Assembly (NCBI GenBank): GCA_029778235.1 | Contig: JAKOQS010000089.1 | Coordinates: forward strand, 1 to 36,519 | Reading direction: 5' to 3' | Origin: Chloroflexota bacterium | GTDB taxonomy: Bacteria > Chloroflexota > Limnocylindria > Limnocylindrales > CSP1-4 | DNA: 36,519 bases | In this document: positions 15,512 through 23,764 of the stretch, piece after piece | How positions within the stretch are numbered: position 1 is the first letter of the stretch | Layout: every line of letters begins with the position of its first letter | Notes under the pieces: model-generated | Databases searched by the model: none | What the model was told of the DNA's origin: nothing | What the model saw: only the letters and a program-made list of their open reading frames with translations | Made by a program: the position numbers and the translations under genes

Positions 15512-16834
15512 TCAGACGGCGGTCCGCGGACCCCGGTTCCAGCCGGCCCCGAGGCGAAGGACGCCCCGGGGCCGCAGCGCCCGGCCGCGCGAGCTGTTCG
15601 TGGTGTCCACGACGAGCGCCGCATCGCGGTAGACGGCGTCCCAGTCGATCGATCGATGTGCCGTCACCACGACGACCACGTCCGAGCCGGCGAGCAGCTC
15701 CGCGAGCGGGACCGAGGCGCGCTCGAAGCCGTCGGCGTCGGCGAACGCGGGGACGTGCGGGTCGTGGTATGCGACCTCCGCGCCCCGGGCGACGAGGCCG
15801 GCCAGGATGGGGGCCGCCGGGGAGTTGCGCGGGTCGCGGACGTCCGGCTTGAAGGCGACGCCCAGGACGCCCACCCGGGAGCCCTTGACGGCCCGGCCCC
15901 GGTCGTTGAGCGCCTCCGCGACGAGGTCGACCACGTGGCGTGGCATCGCGAAGTTGATGTCGCCGGCGACCTCCACGAACCGGTCCACGAAGTCGAACTG
16001 ACGGGCGCGCCACGACAGGTAGTACGGGTCCACCGGGATGCAGTGCCCGCCGACCCCGGGACCGGGCCGGAACGGCATGAAGCCGAACGGCTTGGTCGCC
16101 GCGGCGTCCACGACCTCCCACACGTCCAGGCCCATCCGCTCGCACAGGAGCGCGAGCTGGTTGACCAGCGCGATGTTGACGTTGCGGAAGACGTTCTCGA
16201 GCAGCTTGGCCAGCTCCGCGGCATCGGGCGACGACATCTCGACGACCCGCCCGTTGATCCGACGCAGGAGCGCGGCGGCACGGGCCGTCCCCCGCTCGCC
16301 GACGGCGCCGACCAGCCGCGGGACGTCGCGCGACGCGGAGGCCGGGTCGCCCGGGTTGACGCGCTCGGGTGCGAACGCGAGGTCGAAGTCCGACCCGGCG
16401 ACGAGACCGGATCGCTCGAGCTCCTCGCGGAACGGGCCTGTCGTGGTGCCGGGGAAGGTGGTGCTCTGGAGCACCACGAGCTGGTCCGGCCGGAGGGCGG
16501 CCCGGACGAGCGCGGCGGCGGAGAGCACGGGGCCCAGGTCCGGGTCCTTGGCGTCGTCGATGGGCGTGGGGACGCAGACGAAGACGGCGTCGGCGGCCGC
16601 GAGATCGGCCGCGGACGCGTCCGTCGCGACGATCCGGAGCCGGCCGGCGAGGGCCGCGCGGAGACGCTCGTCGGGGATGTCGTCGATCGGCGAGCGGCCC
16701 GCCGAGAGATCGGCGACACGGCGCTCCGAGGCGTCGATCCCCACGACGTCGCAGCCGGCTTCGGCGAAGGCGAGCGCGAGCGGCAGGCCGACGTATCCGA
16801 GCCCCACGATCGCGACGCGGGAGTCCTCGCTCAT
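15512..16834 (-). CDS. UDP-N-acetylglucosamine 6-dehydrogenase-like nucleotide sugar dehydrogenase (WbpA type)
   Basis: NAD-dependent four-electron oxidation of a UDP-hexose C6 alcohol to a carboxylate. The protein has 440 residues. The Rossmann motif is VAIVGLGYVGLPLALAFAEA at 7-26. Other family blocks are VCVPTPIDD, QSTTFPGTT, FAPERVNPGD and the central helix ELAKLLENVFRNVNIALVNQ. The catalytic Cys is C265 in GGHCIPVDPYYL. The KPFGFMPFRPGPGVGGHCIP context is typical of UDP-GlcNAc(A)/UDP-N-acetylhexosamine dehydrogenases such as WbpA and TviB rather than UDP-glucose dehydrogenase. The C-terminal domain has GVLGVAFKPDVRDPRNSP. GGGAGGGACG precedes the ATG. It is transcribed alone or ahead of the foldase operon and is next to a glycosyltransferase and an ABC exporter. 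It probably opens the diacetamido-uronic acid pathway. Confidence 0.93.
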   Translation of the reverse strand: MSEDSRVAIVGLGYVGLPLALAFAEAGCDVVGIDASERRVADLSAGRSPIDDIPDERLRAALAGRLRIVATDASAADLAAADAVFVCVPTPIDDAKDPDLGPVLSAAALVRAALRPDQLVVLQSTTFPGTTTGPFREELERSGLVAGSDFDLAFAPERVNPGDPASASRDVPRLVGAVGERGTARAAALLRRINGRVVEMSSPDAAELAKLLENVFRNVNIALVNQLALLCERMGLDVWEVVDAAATKPFGFMPFRPGPGVGGHCIPVDPYYLSWRARQFDFVDRFVEVAGDINFAMPRHVVDLVAEALNDRGRAVKGSRVGVLGVAFKPDVRDPRNSPAAPILAGLVARGAEVAYHDPHVPAFADADGFERASVPLAELLAGSDVVVVVTAHRSIDWDAVYRDAALVVDTTNSSRGRALRPRGVLRLGAGWNRGPRTAV

Positions 16835-16903
16835 CGTCCCTCCCTGCCCGCGCGCTCCCGGGCCGTGGGGCATGCGCGCGCTCCCCGGTCTGCCGACCGC
16901 GTG

Positions 16904-16909
16904 AGGATA
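16904..16909 (-). promoter_or_regulatory. Candidate -10 box (TATCCT) for the UDP-sugar dehydrogenase gene
   Basis: TATCCT on the minus strand lies 70 nt before the ATG at 16834 in otherwise very GC-rich DNA. The transcript would start near 16897 with a leader of about 63 nt that carries the GGGAGGGACG ribosome-binding site. No -35 consensus is seen. Confidence 0.4.
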
Positions 16910-16937
16910 GCCCGGGACGCGCCCGTCGGTCGCGGGT

Positions 16938-17017
16938 GTGCCGCTCCGGTCGCTGGTCGCGCGCGGGCCGGTCCGGTCGCCGGGCCCGGGCGTGCCGGTC
17001 CGCTCATCGGTCGCGCG
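16938..17017. repeat. Imperfect 26-bp direct repeat at the glycosyltransferase 3' end
   Basis: A 26-base segment at 16938-16963 recurs at 16992-17017 with 21 of 26 positions identical, 54 bp apart. Both begin GTGCCG and end GGTCGCGCG. The second copy covers the last codons of the glycosyltransferase gene, so the first is a copy just past its stop. The surrounding gap is low-complexity C/G-rich sequence without a gene, so chance similarity is possible. Confidence 0.35.
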
Positions 17018-18230
17018 CCAGCCGATCGACGAGCGCCACGTACCGTGCGCCCTCGCGGTCCCAGCCGAGCTCCACGACCCGCGCGCCGGTCCGGGCGACG
17101 CGCGCCTCGCGCTCGAGCGGGTCGTCCGCGAGCCGGGCGATCACGCGGGCGAGGTCCGCGGCGTCGCCGGGCACGTACGTCGCGACGGTGTCCGGGGCGA
17201 AGTACCGCTCGACGGTCGGGAGCCGGGACGCGACGACGGGCTTGCCCATGGCCGCGTACTCGAAGAGCTTCGTCGAGAGGCTCAGATCCGTGAACGGATC
17301 CCGCCGCGTGGGCGCCAGGCCGATGTCCGCGGCGGCGATCGCGGCGGGCACCTCCTCGAGAGGGATCCGGCCGTGGAACGCCGCGCGTTCGCCGATCCCG
17401 AGGTCGGACGCGAGGCGGGTCAGGCGTGGCGCGTCGTCGCCGCGCCCGTACACATCGAGCGCGACGTCGAGGTCGGGCCGGTCGCCGGCGAGGTGCGCGA
17501 CGGCCCGCAGCACGGTCTCGAGCTCGTACGTCGGGGTGACCGCGCCGGTGTAGACGAGCCGGAGGCGACCGTCGGCGCGCAGCGGCCGCGCGGTGACCGC
17601 GGCCGGGTCGAACAGGGCGAGGGAGGGCGTGTTGAGCACGACCGTCAGCTTGTCGGCGGGGACGCCGAGGTCGATGAGGCGGTCTCCGAGCGCGTCGTTG
17701 ACGGTCAGGACGGCGTCGGCCGCGGACGTCGCCAGCGTCTCCTGCGCACGGAGCAGCGCGTGGGGGACGGGGCCGGCCGATCCCGGGAAGCGGCTCCGGA
17801 AGAACTCCGGCATCGCCTCGTGGAGGTCCAGGACGAGGGGGACGCCATCGAGGCGGAGCGGGAGCGCGGCGAAGACGAGGAAGTCCGGCAGCGTGTGGAC
17901 CTGGACGAGCGCGTAGCGGCGACGGCGATGGGCCGCGACGGCCGCGAACATCGCCCGGACGAAGAAGGTCGCGTACTCCGTGAGGTACGTGGCGATCCCG
18001 GCGCCCTGGTGCCGGCGCACGGGGAGGCGCGTCACGCGGACCCCGGCCACCGTCCCCGACGGCTCGTCGCCCGCCCGGCGCAGGGCGAAGACGTCCACGG
18101 GCCGCCCGCTCTCCACGAGCGCTTCGGCCTCGCGGCGGACGCGGGCGTCCTCCTCGTAGTAGGCATGGACGATCATGCAGACCGGCCGGCGGGCACGCGG
18201 GGTCGGCGAAGGCTCGTGGCGGGGGGTCAC
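17004..18230 (-). CDS. Glycosyltransferase family 4 (GT-B fold)
   Basis: Cytoplasmic or membrane-associated GT-B glycosyltransferase of 408 residues. The N-terminal domain begins VCMIVHAYYEEDARVRREAE and holds ALVQVHTLPDFLVFAALPLR and LVLDLHEAMPEFF. The C-terminal domain has LRLVYTGAVTPTYELETVL, the donor-binding LSLSTKLFEYAAMGKPVVAS with the conserved Glu of FEYAAMG, and a closing helical tail. I chose the GTG at 18230 because a TACCAT -10 box ends 6 nt upstream, giving a leaderless mRNA, and because residues upstream do not resemble the family. It is divergent from the wzm/wzt-type exporter genes and next to a UDP-sugar dehydrogenase. It most likely adds a sugar to the exported polymer. Donor and acceptor are unknown. 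Confidence 0.92.
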   Translation of the reverse strand: MTPRHEPSPTPRARRPVCMIVHAYYEEDARVRREAEALVESGRPVDVFALRRAGDEPSGTVAGVRVTRLPVRRHQGAGIATYLTEYATFFVRAMFAAVAAHRRRRYALVQVHTLPDFLVFAALPLRLDGVPLVLDLHEAMPEFFRSRFPGSAGPVPHALLRAQETLATSAADAVLTVNDALGDRLIDLGVPADKLTVVLNTPSLALFDPAAVTARPLRADGRLRLVYTGAVTPTYELETVLRAVAHLAGDRPDLDVALDVYGRGDDAPRLTRLASDLGIGERAAFHGRIPLEEVPAAIAAADIGLAPTRRDPFTDLSLSTKLFEYAAMGKPVVASRLPTVERYFAPDTVATYVPGDAADLARVIARLADDPLEREARVARTGARVVELGWDREGARYVALVDRLARDR

Positions 18231-18236
18231 GCGGCC

Positions 18237-18242
18237 ATGGTA
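18237..18242 (-). promoter_or_regulatory. Candidate -10 box (TACCAT) for a leaderless glycosyltransferase mRNA
   Basis: TACCAT on the minus strand is followed by GGCCGC and then the GTG start at 18230, placing the expected transcript start on the start codon itself. No ribosome-binding site precedes the GTG. This is the clearest leaderless arrangement in the window. Confidence 0.5.
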
Positions 18243-18373
18243 GCCCCGGGCGGCGTCCCCCGGGGCGGTGGGACGGGCCGGGGGGCGGACGGCGTCGCCG
18301 CCCCGCTCGCACGACGCGGCGCCCGCTGCGCGCGCCCGGCCCACCCTCTCCGGCCGCCCGGCCGATGCCGTGC

Positions 18374-18379
18374 TACCGT
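18374..18379 (+). promoter_or_regulatory. Candidate -10 box (TACCGT) for the ABC exporter operon
   Basis: TACCGT lies 11 nt before the ATG at 18391 and would give a leader of about 4-5 nt. No ribosome-binding site lies in that short space. With the TACCAT box at 18237-18242 it makes the 160-bp gap a divergent promoter region. Confidence 0.4.
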
Positions 18380-18390
18380 AGCGCCCGCCC

Positions 18391-19272
18391 ATGGCTTCAC
18401 TTCCCAAGGCTTCCCGGAAGGCTCCCTCGGAGGCCTACCGCAGCACCTCCGAGCGCCCATCCACGGTCGGCCTCGTCAGCGAGGGCTTCCGCGAAGTCCT
18501 GTCGCGCCGCCGCCTGATCCGCTACCTGGTGCAGGCGGACATGAAGAAGAAGGGCGCGAACACCGTCCTCGGCAACGTCTGGTGGGTCATCGACCCACTG
18601 ATGCTGATGATCGTCTACGTGGTGCTCGTCACGGTCATCACCCAGAAGCCGCAGCCCGACTACCCGCTGTTCATCTTCTCGGCGATCCTGCCGTGGAAGT
18701 GGTTCACCTCGACGATCAGCGACGCCGTGACGTCCGTGACCGGGCAGGAGCGGCTCATCAAGCAGCTGCACTTCCCAAAGCTCGTGCTGCCGGTCGCGTC
18801 CACCTTCTCGGGCGTCACGAGCTTCGCCTTCGGCCTGATCCCGCTCGGGCTCCTTCTTGTCTTCTTCTACAGCGACCGGATCACCCCGTACCTGCTCCTG
18901 ATCCCGGTGGTCGCCTTCGTCCAGCTGGTGCTCTCGCTCGGCCTGGCCATCGGCGTCTCGGCCGTCAACGTCTTCTACCGCGATCTCGGCAACGCGATCC
19001 GGCACCTGCTCCGCCTGTGGTTCTACCTCTCGCCGGCCCTTTACTCCGCGGCGCAGATCGAGAGCCTCGGCGTGAAGAACCCGACCATCTCGTTCCTGTT
19101 CGGCCTGAACCCGTTCACGATCCTGTTCGAGAGCTACCGCAACGTGATCTACAACGGGACGCCGCCGCTGTGGGGCCACCTGCTGGCGATGCTGGGCGTC
19201 TCGGTCGTGATCACGTGCTTCGCGACGTGGGGCTTCAAGCGGCTCGAGCCCGCCTTCGCGAAGGTGCTGTGA
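18391..19272 (+). CDS. ABC-2 type polysaccharide export permease (Wzm-like)
   Basis: Membrane subunit of an ABC transporter that exports lipid-linked glycans such as O-antigen or wall teichoic acid. The protein has 293 residues. After about 45 polar residues, RRLIRYLVQADMKKKGANTV and LGNVWWVIDPLMLMIVYVVL mark the start of the ABC2_membrane domain. Six hydrophobic segments follow, including FIFSAILPWKWFTSTISDAV, KLVLPVASTFSGVTSFAFGL and the re-entrant-type LGLAIGVSAVNVFYRDLGNA. The late motif LRLWFYLSPALYS and GLNPFTILFESYRNVIYNGT are typical of Wzm/TagG proteins. The ATPase gene starts one base after its stop. With the neighbouring glycosyltransferases and sugar-nucleotide genes this is the exit route of the surface polymer. 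Confidence 0.94.
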   Translation: MASLPKASRKAPSEAYRSTSERPSTVGLVSEGFREVLSRRRLIRYLVQADMKKKGANTVLGNVWWVIDPLMLMIVYVVLVTVITQKPQPDYPLFIFSAILPWKWFTSTISDAVTSVTGQERLIKQLHFPKLVLPVASTFSGVTSFAFGLIPLGLLLVFFYSDRITPYLLLIPVVAFVQLVLSLGLAIGVSAVNVFYRDLGNAIRHLLRLWFYLSPALYSAAQIESLGVKNPTISFLFGLNPFTILFESYRNVIYNGTPPLWGHLLAMLGVSVVITCFATWGFKRLEPAFAKVL

Positions 19273-19273
19273 C

Positions 19274-20161
19274 GTGACCGCCCCCGCCTCGTCGGAGGCC
19301 GTCGGGTTCGACGGCCTCCCCACCGCCACGCCGCCCCCGGCCCCGGACCCGGCAGCCGACCTCCCGAGCGTCATCGAGGTCCGGGACCTCGGCATCCGCT
19401 ACAGCCTGCGGCTGACGAAGAAGAACACGCTCCGGAACACGTTCATCAACGCGTTCAAGAAGAAGGAGGGACCGCGGGACTTCTGGGCCCTGCGGCACGT
19501 GGACTTCGACCTCGTGCAGGGCCAGTCGCTCGCCGTCATCGGCCCGAACGGGGCGGGGAAGAGCACGCTGCTCCAGGTGCTCGCCGGCATCCTCACCCCG
19601 TCCGAGGGCGGCGTCATCGTCCGGGGCCAGGTCAGCAGCCTGCTGACGCTCGGCGCGGGCTTCGACCAGGACCTGACCGGCCGCGAGAACATCCTGCTCG
19701 CCGGGGCCTTCCTGGGGATGGAGCACCGCGAGGTCCTCGACCGGCTGGAGCCGATCATCGAGTTCGCCGACCTCGGGGAGTTCATCGACGCGCCGATCAA
19801 GACGTACTCGTCCGGCATGCGCGCGCGCCTGGGCTTCTCGATCGCCACCTCGGTGGACCCCGACGTCCTCCTCCTCGACGAGGTCCTCGCGACGGGCGAC
19901 GCGATCTTCCGGGCGAAGAGCAAGGCGCGGATCCTCGAGCTCGTGCGTTCGGCGAAGGCGATCGTGCTCGTCACGCACGACATGGGCTGGGTCACCGAGT
20001 TCTGCAACCGGGCGATGCTCATCGAGAAGGGGGCGGTCATCGCCCAGGGGGAGCCGGCGGACGTCGTCGCCATCCACCTCGAGCACGCCGAGCAGACCAA
20101 GCGCGAGAAGCTCGAGCAGATCCGACGGTACGGCGGCGAGGCGCCGAAGCTCGCGCGATAG
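19274..20161 (+). CDS. ABC transporter ATP-binding protein for polysaccharide export (Wzt/TagH-like, short form)
   Basis: ATPase that powers the Wzm-like permease. The protein has 295 residues. A Pro-rich N-terminal 35 residues precede the ABC domain: IEVRDLGIRYSLRL, a WALRHVDFDLVQGQSLAVIG lead-in, Walker A GPNGAGKST, the Q-loop region SSLLTLGAGFDQDLTGRENI characteristic of Wzt/TagH, signature YSSGMRARLGFSIA, Walker B VLLLDEVLATGDA and the His switch VTHD. All ATPase residues are present. The protein ends soon after the ABC domain, so it lacks the C-terminal carbohydrate-recognition domain of O-antigen Wzt proteins such as E. coli O9a. The short form is used in systems where the transporter does not read a terminal cap. 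The GTG start lies one base after the permease stop. Confidence 0.95.
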   Translation: MTAPASSEAVGFDGLPTATPPPAPDPAADLPSVIEVRDLGIRYSLRLTKKNTLRNTFINAFKKKEGPRDFWALRHVDFDLVQGQSLAVIGPNGAGKSTLLQVLAGILTPSEGGVIVRGQVSSLLTLGAGFDQDLTGRENILLAGAFLGMEHREVLDRLEPIIEFADLGEFIDAPIKTYSSGMRARLGFSIATSVDPDVLLLDEVLATGDAIFRAKSKARILELVRSAKAIVLVTHDMGWVTEFCNRAMLIEKGAVIAQGEPADVVAIHLEHAEQTKREKLEQIRRYGGEAPKLAR

Positions 20162-20195
20162 GGCTGCGGGGCGGCGGCACGGCGCGGAGGCCGGC

Positions 20196-20211
20196 CAGCC
20201 GCCGGTGGCTG
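20196..20211 (+). terminator. Possible hairpin downstream of the ABC exporter operon
   Basis: CAGCC (20196-20200) and GGCTG (20207-20211) flank a 6-nt loop, 35 bp after the ATPase stop. The rest of the 176-bp gap to the methyltransferase is a run of GGCCGGC-type inverted repeats with no T-tract. Activity is uncertain. Confidence 0.25.
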
Positions 20212-20337
20212 CTCCCACCCGGTCGGCCGGCAGGGCGGAACGGGGAGGCCGGCCGGCAGGGCCGGCGGGGCGCATCATGGGCTTCGGCGCTCGGCCCGAC
20301 CACGTGGCACGGCGCCGACCCCAGCCCGAGGCCCGCC

Positions 20338-21078
20338 ATGTCCCTCCGTCATCACGAGATCGCCGAGGCACGACACCGCATCCTGAACCCCCTCGTCGAG
20401 AGCCAGCTCCGCCTTCTGGGCGAGGTGGCCGACGTGGGTCCCGGCACGCGCGTGCTGGACCTCGCCAGCGGCAAGGGCGAGATGCTCTGCCGGTGGGCCG
20501 AGTGGTTCGGGTCGGGCGGGATCGGCGTGGACCTCTCCGCCGTCTTCACCGCGGCAGCGGTCGCCCGGGCCCGCGAGCTCGGGGCCGCGGACCGCGTCTC
20601 GTTCGTCGAGGGCGACGCGGCCGCGTACGTCGCCGAGCCCGGCGCGTTCGACATGGCGGCGTGCCTGGGCGCCACGTGGATCGGCGGCGGCCTGGTCGGG
20701 ACGATCGACCTGCTGCGCCCCGCGGTCCGCCGGGGCGGCCTCCTGATGGTCGGCGAGCCGTTCTGGCTGGAGGAGCCGCCGCTCGAGGCGCCGGCGGCTC
20801 TCGGCTTCGGCGACGGCGACTACCTCTCCCTCGGCGGGACGCTCGACCGGCTCGAGTCGGCCGAGGTGGAGCTGGTCGAGATGGTGCTCGCGAACCACGA
20901 CAGCTGGGACCGCTACGAGGCCGCACACTGGCGGACGATCGCGGACTGGCTGGCTGCGAACGCGGACGACCCGGATCACGCGGCGATGCGCCGGTTCCTC
21001 GACGAGGAGCGGCGCGCGTACATGCGGTACGGCCGCCGCTACCTGGGCTGGGGCGTCTTCGTCACCCGCCCGCGCTGA
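20338..21078 (+). CDS. Class I SAM-dependent methyltransferase
   Basis: A 246-residue methyltransferase of the class I Rossmann type. Motif I is VLDLASGKGEMLCRWAEWFG (about residues 39-58), followed by the acidic ribose-binding residue in GIGVDLS. Motif II-like FDMAACLGATWIGGGLVG and RRGGLLMVGEPFW complete the core. The C-terminal part has a Glu/Arg-rich helix (RFLDEERRAYMRYGRRYLGW). I do not recognise the substrate; the family includes small-molecule O/N/C methyltransferases. The start is the ATG at 20338. Its end overlaps the end of the convergent P-type ATPase gene by 17 bp. It lies after the exporter genes but with its own 176-bp leader, so a role in polymer modification or capping is only a possibility. 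Confidence 0.9.
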   Translation: MSLRHHEIAEARHRILNPLVESQLRLLGEVADVGPGTRVLDLASGKGEMLCRWAEWFGSGGIGVDLSAVFTAAAVARARELGAADRVSFVEGDAAAYVAEPGAFDMAACLGATWIGGGLVGTIDLLRPAVRRGGLLMVGEPFWLEEPPLEAPAALGFGDGDYLSLGGTLDRLESAEVELVEMVLANHDSWDRYEAAHWRTIADWLAANADDPDHAAMRRFLDEERRAYMRYGRRYLGWGVFVTRPR

Positions 21079-23764
21079 CGCGACGCCGAGCCCGCCATCG
21101 GATCACCGACTTCTCGATCTCGACGCCGATGAAGGCGAGCGTGGACGCAGCGAACATCACGACGAGCTCGACGGGTGAGAGCGCCTGCGTCTCGAAGACC
21201 GACTGCAGTGGCGGCAGGTAGATGATCGCCAGCTGCACCAGGACCGTGGCGACCACGGCGTACGCGAGGGGCCGGTTCGTCCGCCACCCGAGCCGGAAGA
21301 AGCTCTCGCGCTCGGAGCGCACCGCGAGGGCATGCCCGAGCTGGAGGAACGCGAGGGTCGAGAAGACCATCGTCTGCCAGTGCCAGCCGACCTCGATCGC
21401 GAGGGCCTGGATCCCGAGCGACACGCCGCCCATGAGCAGTCCGACCCATAGCGCGTGCTGCCAGAGGCCGCGGGCGAAGATCGATTCGCTCATCGGGCGG
21501 GGCCGTCGTCGCATCGTGTCCGGCTCAGCCGGTTCGACGCCAAGGGCAAGGCCGGGGACGCCGTCGGTGACGAGGTTGATCCAGAGGATGTGGACAGGGA
21601 GGAGCGGGATCGGCAGCCCCGCGAACGGGGCGAGGAACATGACCCAGATCTCGCCCGAGTTGCCGGTGAGGGCGTACCGGACGAATCGCCGGATGTTGTC
21701 GTAGATCCGGCGACCCTCTTCGACGGCGGCGACGATCGTCGCGAAGTCGTCGTCGGCGAGCACCATGTCGGCCGCTTCCTTGCTCACCTCGGTGCCGGTG
21801 ATCCCCATCGCGACGCCGATGTCGGCGCGCTTGAGCGCAGGTGCGTCATTCACGCCGTCCCCGGTCATCGCCACGACCGCGCCGCGCGTCTTCCAGGCCT
21901 TGACGATGCGCAACTTCTGCTCAGGGTTGGTGCGAGCGTAGACGGCGACGTCCCCGACGACGCGATCGAACGCCTCGTCGTCCATCGCCTCGAGGTCGGC
22001 TCCGGTGAGCACTCGGCCGTCGGCGGCGGGGATGATGTCGAGCCGCCGCGCGATCGCCCGGGCGGTCAGGGCGTGATCGCCGGTGATCATGACCGGCGTG
22101 ATGCCGGCTTGGCGCGCCGCCGCCACGGCCGGCGCCGAACCAGGGCGAGGCGGGTCGGCCATCGCGACGAGCCCGAGCAGCGACAACCCCTCTTCCGCGT
22201 CCTCGATCTCGCCGGGGACCGCGTCGATGGTCCGGTCCGCGACCGCGAGCACGCGGTACCCCTCCTCCGCGTAGCCGTCGGCGACGGTCCGTGCAGCGCT
22301 CAGGGTGTCGCCTTCGCGCGGGTCGACGAGGGGGGCCAGCGCTTCGAGCGCGCCCTTCACCGCGACCAGGATCCGATCGCCGTCACGGTGCACCGTGGAC
22401 ATCCGCCGTCGGCCGGCGTCGAAGGCGACCTCGGCGATCCGTGGGTTTCGTGCCTCGAGGTCGGACCGCGTCACGCCGAGCTTGCCCGCGAATGCGAGGA
22501 GCGCCGCCTCGGTCGGGTCGCCCGTGATCGTCCACGGCCCGCCCGGTCGCGACGGCGCGTGAAGGGTCGCGTCGTTGCAGGCGGCCGCTGCCCGGGCCAG
22601 CCGTTCGAGATACGGGTCGACGGCCGGGTCGCCGTCGCCGACGACAGCGCCCGCGGGCTCGTAGCCGGAGCCTTCCACGCGATGCTCGCCCGCCGGCGTC
22701 CAGACACGCTCGACGAGCATCCGGTTCTGCGTCAGCGTGCCCGTCTTGTCCGTGCAGACCACGTCGACCGAGCCGAGCGTCTCGACGGCGGGCAGCTTGC
22801 GGATCAGGGCCCGGCGCTGTGCGAGGCGCTGCGCGCCCAGCGCGAGCGACACGGTCACGACGGCGGGCAGCGCCTCGGGGATCGCGGCGACGGCCAGGCT
22901 CACCGCGGTGAGGAACATGAGCTCGACGGGCTCTCCGCGCATGATGCCGACGACGAACACGATGGCGCACACGACGAGGGCGGCAGCCGCAAGGCCCTTT
23001 CCGAGTGTCGAGAGGCGCCGCTGGAGCGGGGTCAGCCCGGCGGCGTGCTCCTGCATGAGGTCGGCGATCCGGCCGAGCGCCGTCGCCATCCCTGTCGCGG
23101 CGACGACACCGGTGCCACGGCCATACGTGACCGCCGTCCCCTTGAAGGCCATGTTCCGGCGGTCGGCGAGGAGGGCGTCGGAGACATCGGGCAGGGGGTC
23201 GACCGTCTTCGACGCCGGCTCCGACTCTCCCGTGAGCGCGGCCTCGTTGATCCGCAGGGCGACCGACTCCAGGAGCCGCACGTCGGCGGCCACGACGTCG
23301 CCGGCCTCGAGGACGAGGAGGTCCCCGGGCACGACCTCCGATGCCGGCCTGACGGCGACCGCACCGTCGCGGACGACGCGGGCAGTCGGGCTCGTCATCT
23401 GCTTGAGGGCCGTCATCGCCCGGTCGGCGCGGTACTCCTGGACGAACCCGATGACGCCGTTGAGGACGACGATCGCAAGGATGACCGCGGTGTCCTTGAG
23501 GTCGCCGATGACCGCGGTCACGGCGGCCGCGATGACGAGCACGACGATCATCGTGTTCGTGAACTGCTCGACGAAGAGGCGCCATGGCGGCTTGTGTCCG
23601 CGCTCCGTGAGCTCGTTCGGGCCGAGGCGCGCCAGCCGGGCCGCCGCCTCGCCGGCGTCCAGGCCCGACCGGGTGTCCGTGCCGAGCGCAGCGGCGACGG
23701 CCTCCGCCTCCAGGGCCCACGGCCGGGCGACGAGGCCCGGTCCGATCCCCGACGCGGCGGTCAT
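21062..23764 (-). CDS. P-type cation-transporting ATPase, P-IIA type (Ca2+-ATPase-like)
   Basis: Membrane pump of 900 residues that couples ATP hydrolysis to cation transport, most likely Ca2+ efflux. In order: N-terminal cation-ATPase domain (GLDAGEAAARLARLGPNELT), actuator domain with TGES at 178-181, IPEALP at 295-300 in helix M4, phosphorylation motif DKTGTLTQN with Asp 339, nucleotide-binding KGALE, hinge MTGDGVNDAPALKRADIGVA and the C-terminal cation-ATPase domain. The SERCA site-II residues are matched: Glu in PEALP, N and E in M5 GNSGE, N and D in M6 WINLVTDG. Its ATG overlaps the universal-stress-protein stop (ATGA). This pairing recalls mycobacterial CtpF, which is stress/hypoxia-induced. 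Ca2+ selectivity is inferred from these residues. Confidence 0.95.
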   Translation of the reverse strand: MTAASGIGPGLVARPWALEAEAVAAALGTDTRSGLDAGEAAARLARLGPNELTERGHKPPWRLFVEQFTNTMIVVLVIAAAVTAVIGDLKDTAVILAIVVLNGVIGFVQEYRADRAMTALKQMTSPTARVVRDGAVAVRPASEVVPGDLLVLEAGDVVAADVRLLESVALRINEAALTGESEPASKTVDPLPDVSDALLADRRNMAFKGTAVTYGRGTGVVAATGMATALGRIADLMQEHAAGLTPLQRRLSTLGKGLAAAALVVCAIVFVVGIMRGEPVELMFLTAVSLAVAAIPEALPAVVTVSLALGAQRLAQRRALIRKLPAVETLGSVDVVCTDKTGTLTQNRMLVERVWTPAGEHRVEGSGYEPAGAVVGDGDPAVDPYLERLARAAAACNDATLHAPSRPGGPWTITGDPTEAALLAFAGKLGVTRSDLEARNPRIAEVAFDAGRRRMSTVHRDGDRILVAVKGALEALAPLVDPREGDTLSAARTVADGYAEEGYRVLAVADRTIDAVPGEIEDAEEGLSLLGLVAMADPPRPGSAPAVAAARQAGITPVMITGDHALTARAIARRLDIIPAADGRVLTGADLEAMDDEAFDRVVGDVAVYARTNPEQKLRIVKAWKTRGAVVAMTGDGVNDAPALKRADIGVAMGITGTEVSKEAADMVLADDDFATIVAAVEEGRRIYDNIRRFVRYALTGNSGEIWVMFLAPFAGLPIPLLPVHILWINLVTDGVPGLALGVEPAEPDTMRRRPRPMSESIFARGLWQHALWVGLLMGGVSLGIQALAIEVGWHWQTMVFSTLAFLQLGHALAVRSERESFFRLGWRTNRPLAYAVVATVLVQLAIIYLPPLQSVFETQALSPVELVVMFAASTLAFIGVEIEKSVIRWRARRRVSAGG

